Shown piece after piece: positions 8,800 to 16,296 of a stretch of DNA of 16,296 nucleotides; the first letter of the stretch is position 1, and every line of letters begins with the position of its first letter. The notes under the pieces are model-generated. The model ran no database searches, had not been told where the DNA came from, and saw only the letters and a list, made by a program, of their open reading frames with translations. This DNA comes from Smittium mucronatum (taxonomy: Eukaryota > Kickxellomycota > Harpellomycetes > Harpellales > Legeriomycetaceae). The translations under genes and the position numbers were made by a program. The DNA is taken from assembly GCA_001953115.1 (NCBI GenBank), contig LSSL01000126.1, positions 1 through 16,296 on the forward strand. The letters run 5' to 3'.

Positions 8800-11700
8800 C
8801 ACTTCAATTATTAATGCATTTTTTTTCTTTTTTTGAAAAAAATAATATAGTACTGACTTCTTAATTTTATGGTACTGATAACCGCCAGTCAATTTCTTGC
8901 ATGTTTTTTTGGGTAATTATCGAGCTAAGATATAAGTTTTATAAAATTTTAATTGCTCGATGGTTTCTAAAATCTCGAGGGAGAATTCCTTGTAGTAATT
9001 TCTTTTTTTCGCATTTTTTTTAATTACAGTTATTTTTCTTTTTTGTTGGATTTATTTATGATTTGCACTGATTTATGCGTAAAAGCGATTATGTTTATTT
9101 AAAAGTGGAAATCTTATAAGAATAGTCACGTATCAGCTCAATCCTTAATCCAATCTCTATCTGGAATACTATTATCTACCTCAATACAATATCCAGCTCA
9201 AGAGTAATCTTTTTCATAAATAAAATCACTCAATTATATAAGATTGCCAACGAAAGATAATTTATGAGCTGCAATAATTTTAACAATAAAAACCCGATTA
9301 ACAAAAAAAAATTAATATTCAAAACCTCTACTTCGTCTTTTATCATAAAAAATATAGAATAAATCTTTGAAATTCAGCTCTGGTATTACTCTTGAAGCAA
9401 AAATCCATAACTGCAACAAGGAAACTCATTAATAAATTTTTAATATCATGTTTAATATATATTTTCTGTATATTAAATTTCTCACCTAGACAGATTTTTT
9501 AGTCTCAGAACAGGTTTAATAACAGATTCATTTTATAAAAACTAAATATATATATATATATTAATATCTGGATTTAGCATAGCTTTTCATCTAATAAGAT
9601 TTATTTTTTTATACCTAAACACTAAAATATGTAAAATAAATACTTAATAGAAATGTTAAAATACAGTCTAGAATTAAAAATATAAGTTTTAAATGTTATC
9701 GACGGTTAGTTCGAAGAGCAAAATATGAGAAAAAAAACCCTCTCAAAGTTATTAAAATTAGACTAAACCTACATGTTCTATAAAAATCTTCCTAATAAAT
9801 GTTCTTTTTCTTATTTAAGCCAAAAAATTAACATATTTTATAAACCAGATCTTAAATCATTAATGTATTTATAGATTCTAAAAAACAAAAAAAGATTGAA
9901 ATGTTGAAATTTAATTTTGGGAGAAGCAGTACAACCCAAAAAAAACTTTTTAAACATCCATGTATCTTTATCAATACCAAAATGTATTTCTATTTTCTAT
10001 TTTCTAATTTCAAACTCAAAAAATGAGATTTTCATGACTCACATTATTAAAATAATGATGAAGCTTTTCGAAATTTATAAAGTGTAACAAAATTAGATAA
10101 AAATTTAGATGCTTGAAAAAATAAATAAAAATTTTCGCTTTAAAGAAGAACTGTTAAGACTCGGTGAAATATATATCGAGACGTATGTATGGCTTAAAGG
10201 GCACCAAATTAATTACAATCTTCAAAAAAATATATATAATAAATAAAAAATCAAATTTATTCCACCTATTATGAACCTTTTTTAATTAATTAATTCCTTT
10301 TCTTTATCTAAGTGAATTTTTGGGTGTTTTTTATTTAAGCCAATCCTCCTATTTTGGGCTGACTATGAGTTTTTTTTCATTAATATTCCGTTTTCAAAGC
10401 TAGAATATGGTTACTGATCTACTGAGTACTTCGAAAATCATTTGGTTCTTAAACTGATTTCATAATATATCTCTTTTTATTTTTTAGACTCATTCTACAT
10501 AACGGTGACCGCATGCTTTTATTTATAAAAATCTCAAAAAAATATGGATTTGAATTTTACAAAAAGTAAACTTTAGAAAAAAATCCATAAGTATTTTAGG
10601 GAAATATATTGAAACAAATATTTATATCTTTTTTACGCTATAATAATCCCTACTTCTCTAAATTTCTTCAAAGCCTTTTTAGAGACTTTCTATGGCCATT
10701 AATTTTATTTTTGAAGCTAATTTATCAATCATCTAAAAATCATCTCTATAACATTGAACTCTTAATTATTCAATTTTAAAAATAAATAGATGATACAAGA
10801 ATGGCTGTAAAAAATGTTCTTTTAGTCGTAATATGTTGAAAATTTTGGTGTAATATTATTCCCAAACTCAATTTAATTTCAGAGATCATGTGATATAAAG
10901 GTTCAAAAGGACTGAAGTGATGTCTCAAGTCTGAAAAAATATTAACTTTTTGACTGTTGTATAGAAATAGTTTTTTAATTGATTTTTTAAAAAAAATTAG
11001 ACGTATTTTAGGTCAAAGTTAAGTATTTTGAGAAAAATAGTTGTATTATCCGTAAAATATTGACAAGTCTATTGCTAGATAAATTGTGGCAATCCAAAGA
11101 TTATATATCTGAGATTTGGTAATATAGAAGAGGTTTTGATAGAACCATCAACAATACGAAGTTTTCCTTAAATCTCAATACTAAAATTTAATCTTTTTAA
11201 CCTAAAGCCTCTATAACTCTTTATAAAGCCATAATTTTTTTATGCCGAAATTTATTTTTTGAAACATGATATATTTATCTGGATGATCAATTTCTAATAT
11301 TTTTTTTAAATGATTTATAGTTTTTTTCCGTTATAGAAAATAGGGTTTATGTCTGTCTTTTTATTTATTTCTTTAATTTATGGGGATGTATTTTATAAAA
11401 AATATCAGGTTTAATTTTAATACTGAGTTTTCTGAAATTTTCAAGCTATCAACTTGGATTTTTTGAACTTAATAATATTCCAATTGACAGTCTCCAAGAT
11501 TTTTTCCCTGTTTTTTGCTATTAATATCTTAAAACTCATTCTACAATTATCTATAAAGTTCTTAATGAAATACTTCGATTTATTTTTTCCTGAGATTGAG
11601 ATAGTTTGTGGTTTTTATGTTAAATGATTTAATTTCAAAATTAAAACGACTTAATCAACTCTTTCAACATCCTTTGTGTATTGGATATTTAAAAAAATAA

Positions 11701-14700
11701 TACCAAAAATTCTATAATTTTTTTTTAACAAATTGATGCTACTAACTGTAGGTTAATAATTTATTTTTTTGCTAAATTTGGAAAAAATTTCGTGGATTTT
11801 TAGTAATTTTTTATAATTTGAATTTCCTTAAAGTCACTAGCTATTTTACACAAAAAATATTTTTCTAATCTAGATCTGTTAGAGAAATAATCATATATAT
11901 TGCACGAGTCTCTTTATGAAATAAAGCATGCTAATTAACTAAGCTTTTTAATAACTTTCTTTTTTTAAAAGGATATCTAATTTCTAAATCGGTGGAATCT
12001 TAATATTTTATAGGAGAATATGAGTTTTAGTATGAGTTTTTATTTTATTTCGAATTCCTGGTGCTCTAAAAAGTAAAAAAATAAGATATGTTTAATGCGT
12101 TGAAATTTCTTTAAGGGGTTTAGATACTTTTTATTTTCCTCATTCTCTCTTCAAACCCTTAATTATAAAAATAAAATATCGAATTATTTCTATTTAATCC
12201 AATAAATTTAGGTTTATAATACTATATATAAAAATATTTTAAAAAATACTCCTACCATTGATTTTATATTCGTGAAAAAATTAGGCAGTGAATAATTAGT
12301 ATTTGAATGAATGTAATAAATTTAAGGAATTTTATATGATATTTTTCATACATAAATACCTATATAACAAAATAAAGACCTATATGGTGTTAATCAACCA
12401 TTATTTGGACAAAAAAAATTTCTGCTATTGAAAAAAATATAAACTTGAAAAAACAATTTTCACTTTTTGGGTAATTATAAAAATTTTCGCAAAAATGTTA
12501 ATCTTATAAAGAAAATCTATTGAATTTACGCCATTTTAACTGAAAATTTCAATTTTTTTTGATTAGATTTTTTTTTACGAAAGAAAACACGATTTTATTC
12601 TTATACATAATTTAAGTAACTGATATTAAGACAAAGGGCATTTTTAATAAAATCTAAGATATCTCCTATTAACGCTGGTGGGATTTTATATTATAAATGG
12701 TTTCAGAGAAATTTTAAATAAAACTTTAATTAGTAATCTATATTTCACTGAGGATTTTTCTACCTGCCACTATAAATTTTTTCACAGATACGTTTGCTAC
12801 TGTTTTTTTAGTAGAAATTTTATTAGTATACGGTGTTTTGAATCAGAATTTAATTCAAATTATCTTGATAATAATTATTAATATATATAACCCTTTATAT
12901 TCGACCAATTAGTAAAATTGCGAGGTTTTTATAGTAATTTTAAAAGTATAATTCCTTAGTTATGAGAGACATTAAATGTAAAAATACTAGTAATAGAAAT
13001 GGTGGGGAAAAAACTCAAACAGCTCAATTTGTCTCTAAATAAGCTCTGCAAAATAAAAATTCATTATAATTTCCTAATTTCTCGGATTCGCAAAATATAA
13101 AAAAAAAAACTAAATGGCTTTCAACCTTTGGGAAATATTTATCTCTTTCCATTCAGTTGGGCTACATAACTAATATATGAAAAATATAGATTATCTCCAG
13201 ATTTTTATGCGAAAATTATTTACTTCAAACTTATTCAATTTTTTAATCCAACTGAAAGCGTACATGGATACCAAAATATTTAGATTTTGTATCTTCAAAC
13301 ACCCTCTCATACATAAAAATATTGTTAAATTCCATATAACTATTTATTTAATCACTAAACTCTCCAAGGGGTGTCCATTTTAAACAAATCCAAATTAAAT
13401 ACTTTATATGTCATTAAAACTTATTCTTTTCTGCAGTTTATATATAAATCGAGCAAAAAGATATAGCAGAGAGTAAAAATTTAATTAATTCGTCGAAAAA
13501 AATAACAAACTTATTACTATACAGGTTTATATTTTTACTTTTGTTATAATATACATTATTTTTTATATTTTTATTAATTTTTATCAAACACCTATTGAAT
13601 TTTTTCAGTAAATCCATCCTAATATTTGCATTAATGCAAAAAAATAGACGCAAAACTATCATTTTTTTCAAAAATATTAAGGAATATAAAATATATTGAT
13701 AAGTTGATATCAAATATTTTTATGAAGGATATTTCACTTTTGTAAAATGGCTGGGCGTAGTAAGATTGTTTGAAAATATGTATTATATTACTATTATTTC
13801 ATCGAAATCAATAAAATATGTTGAAAAAGAGTCAAATTTTTTTTTTTTCGAGATGTTCCACAGAAAACTTCTAAAAAAATTTTGAAATCGAAATTATATT
13901 TTCGATTTTTTAGAAAGAAAAAATAACCAAAAGAAAAAGCATTTATTTTATATTATAGGGATTTTACAAATTAATATAGATTTTTAACCATATGTAATAA
14001 CAATAGGGTATTTTACAAATTCGAGTTCGAAAGACGTGGATTAAATGAATTTTATTTTTATTAAGCATTAATGATTTCTATAAAAAAAAGTAACTCATAA
14101 TGCTATTTTTTATTATGATTTATTATTTCAATCCAGTTTTTTATTTTGGTGGATTATAGTATTAATAATAAGTTTCTTAAAATTATTCTTTTTGAGATAA
14201 AAACATATATGCGAATTTTTTTTCTTTTTACATAATTGAAACAGTTTCAGAATAACAATGTATGTTCAGAAACTATTGGCCTCTCAAAAAAACTAAGATT
14301 GTTAAAAAAGATATTTGTGAGCCCATTGGAAATTTTAAATGTAAAGAATTAAATTTATGTGAAATCGTTGGTAGATGATTATATTATGCCTATTTAATGA
14401 AACTAACAAAAAAATAATTTAACGTCTAGTTCGATAAATAGTATAAAAAAAAGTTTGGCGTCTTGATTTTCAAATTTCATGTGGATTTATTTTTCCATTT
14501 ATAATACAGGTATTCCACATTTGCATCTTTAATTATTTCTATTGAAGTGCTAAATAAATCCAATATTCTGGATCATTTTCATGATTGATACCAAACTTTG
14601 ATGGTTTTATTATACATTCCAAGCATATTATTTTTTGATATCTAAAAATAGAATAAAATAATGCCAATTAATGTTACTTTTTAAATAAATATCAACGATT

Positions 14701-14765
14701 TTAACTTTAATATCGGATAGTTTATTTAAATGTGCTCATTTTATCAAATATAAAATTTTTACTTT
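8800..14765. other. Gene-free, extremely AT-rich region
   Basis: About 6 kb with long A and T runs and dense stops on both strands. No gene, RNA gene or recognisable domain was found. Small open frames near 12678-12881 (plus), 13177-13383 (plus) and 13713-13438 (minus) encode only Lys/Asn/Ile/Phe-rich strings expected by chance at this composition. Three short patches are more protein-like (9419-9107 minus, 9644-9780 plus, 10109-10246 plus) but are too short or too broken to call. The region probably consists of old elements mutated beyond recognition. Confidence 0.6.
9546..9561. repeat. (AT)8 microsatellite
   Basis: Sixteen bases of uninterrupted alternating A and T. It is the clearest simple-sequence repeat in the window and has no evident function. 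Confidence 0.8.
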
Positions 14766-14769
14766 TGAA

Positions 14770-15570
14770 TAAATCACAGTTTATGATTTTGTGATAATAT
14801 TTGCATTTTTTCATCTTGGATAGTTTTTACAAAATTTTCGTCTACATGAAACCAACAGTTAGTCCTAAAAATTTATTTAACCAAATCCATCGGATGCACT
14901 AATCATAGTCCTTTCGGAATCTAAAATTAAATTTTTTTACACCCTAACTCAGTTCTAATTTTTCCGACTCTACTTTTGGGGTATTTAGTATCCAAAGGCA
15001 TAAATTTTTTTAACCATTGCCTGCAATAGAGATTAATATATAGTTAAATTTCTTATTGTCATCTGTGATACCAGAAACTATTGCAGAGTTTTTTTCATTC
15101 ATCTTTTTGAATTTAGAATCAAGATGTAGATTTTTAGTTTGTGGTAACATTTTTAACTGATTATTCAAATTAACAATAACCATTAATTTTTCTATATCGG
15201 AAGAGAAGCCGGCTACATATGGAGATCCAGATATTTTTTTTTTCAAAAACTTGATGCATATTTCTTATAAGAAATCTGAATTCACTAGACTCAATTATTT
15301 CCTCTTATTCATATAACTGTTGACTTTAAAATGATTATTTTTAATTTTTATTGTAAATACTTCATTTTCTAATTTTTTTTTCATCATTCTGGATTTTACA
15401 CCGAGTTTATGAAGCTCTAAGATGACAGATTCGCGGTAGAATTTTTCGATTAACTCAATTATTATAATGGCTTTTATTATGGTAAGTCGTAACTTATCCA
15501 TCTTAAAACTTTCCAAATATAATTTTAATGGACATGAATTATTCTTAAAGCTACAGCATTAATAAATTTT
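14770..15570 (-). pseudogene. Decayed MULE (Mutator-like) transposase
   Basis: Read on the minus strand in order: IY-stop-CCSFKNNSCPLKLYL (from about 15570), resembling a FLYWCH/WRKY-type zinc finger (YWxC...CP); a helical linker VILELHKLGVKSRMMKKKL; GSPYVAGF; LHLDSKFKKMN with the presumed first catalytic Asp (GAT 15120-15118); IVSGITDDNKKFNYILI; after TAA 15012-15010 and a frameshift, ILDSERTMISA (about 14927-14892); after another frameshift, TNCWFHVDENFVKTI (CWFH at 14857-14846). This order and spacing match the MULE transposase core (DxxYK..., VGITD..., D-x-E/A..., C-W-H). Stops at 15297-15295, about 15267-15265 and 15012-15010, later stops, and two frameshifts show it is dead. The C-terminal half with the last catalytic Glu is not recognisable. 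No terminal inverted repeats were identified. Its N-terminal frame stays open over about 85 codons, so decay is partial. Confidence 0.72.
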
Positions 15571-16296
15571 ATATATATAGAATTTTAACTTTTTTTTAGC
15601 GTATTAAACCCATAATTTATTTTGATTTTTTTATAGCTCGTTTTCAAATAAACCACATGAAATTAAACAATTTTCTATTTTTAAAAATAATGTAATTATT
15701 TATTATACTATTTAGGTTGTAGTAATAATGAAAATAAGAAAAGTACAATAAGAAAATGTGATTAACTGATGAGTTGGAGTGATAAAAATATATCTGTAAA
15801 CTATGATGTATATTCCATTTCAAAAACAACAAAAAAATTACATGCCAAGTGGAATTATATTGTTTAAATTTAATTCAAAATTTAATTTTTTTTAGTTTAA
15901 TTTGAAGTCATTATTTTGGGTAATTAGAATATCGTTTACATTTCGTCTAATTTTTTTAAAAAATAAATGGCTTAGATCACATCTAAAACTCCCTGTGCAT
16001 ATATTTGTTTGGGCGATGTTAGAAAGATCAATTCTTATTTATAAAATGAACAACAAAAATAAATAATAAAATAAATAAAAAGATGATCTTATTCTAATCC
16101 CACAAACAAGGATTGCCCGAAGGATTGAGACTCATTATATATAAAAATATATGAACCAATATAGGATAAAAATTACGTATAAAACTCTTAATTCACAGAA
16201 GCTGAAACGGGGAGACAAAAAGACTACTAAAAACCGAATTTAGGAAGAAGAAAAAAAATATCCAATTTGAAGCCGAATCTGAATTAACAAAATTTA
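15571..16296. other. AT-rich flank right of the MULE relic
   Basis: No gene called. It may hold the MULE 5' end and terminal inverted repeat, but none was recognised by eye. From about 16081 a plus-strand frame reads protein-like (DDLILIPQTRIARRIETHY, then after a stop YRIKITYKTLNSQKLKRGDK) and continues with stops to the window edge. It could be the start of another decayed element lying mostly outside the window. No family was recognised. Confidence 0.4.

Noticed and set aside
12678..13713. ORFs of 67, 68 and 91 residues in the AT-rich tract
   Set aside because: Composition is Lys/Asn/Ile/Phe/Tyr as expected by chance, with no conserved motif.
15644..15832. 62-residue minus-strand ORF near the right end
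   Set aside because: Rich in Tyr, Asn, Phe and Ile as expected from AT-rich noncoding DNA, and not contiguous with the MULE relic frame.

Overview
The window looks like nuclear DNA of an AT-rich eukaryote, most likely a fungus. It has one long spliced protein gene with short GT-AG introns, a HECT ubiquitin ligase whose non-catalytic regions match the fungal Hul4 type, a non-LTR retrotransposon fragment, and about 10 kb of very AT-rich DNA with decayed transposon coding sequence. An early-diverging fungal lineage is my guess from base composition, the Ser/Asn-rich protein and the mix of elements. The window contains no species marker.

Layout: (1) 1-716, minus strand: part of a LINE (non-LTR) reverse transcriptase, truncated at its 5' end, interrupted by one in-frame TGA and running off the left edge before the RT active-site FADD box. 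(2) 1059-5697, minus strand: the only gene that looks intact, a Hul4/HECTD2-type E3 ligase. The large open frame is only the last exon. Translation across three predicted introns recovers three upstream exons, including a 29-nt micro-exon, and together they assemble a C-x2-C...C-x2-C zinc finger. The predicted protein is 1453 residues, with catalytic Cys1421. (3) 5700-7550: AT-rich intergenic DNA with a few weak, unassigned coding-like patches. (4) 7560-8111: an island of about 40-55% GC (one AT-rich dip) in DNA of roughly 20% GC, holding a diverged direct repeat, a tRNA-like segment and a small hairpin. (5) 8166-8790, minus strand: a broken relic of a Ty3/Gypsy-type Gag. (6) 8800-14770: almost featureless AT-rich DNA. 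(7) 14770-15570, minus strand: a broken MULE (Mutator-like) transposase with zinc-finger remnant, catalytic-Asp region and CWFH motif still in order. (8) 15570-16296: AT-rich, no firm gene.

Only the HECT gene is likely to make protein. It should act in the ubiquitin pathway by taking ubiquitin from an E2 onto Cys1421 and passing it to substrates. The rest reads as a transposon graveyard with three element classes (LINE, Ty3/Gypsy LTR, MULE), decayed to different degrees, beside one selected gene. I found no CRISPR, rRNA, prokaryotic operon or obviously new defence or biosynthetic system. The most useful results are the corrected gene model and the two decayed elements that simple open-frame calling misses.
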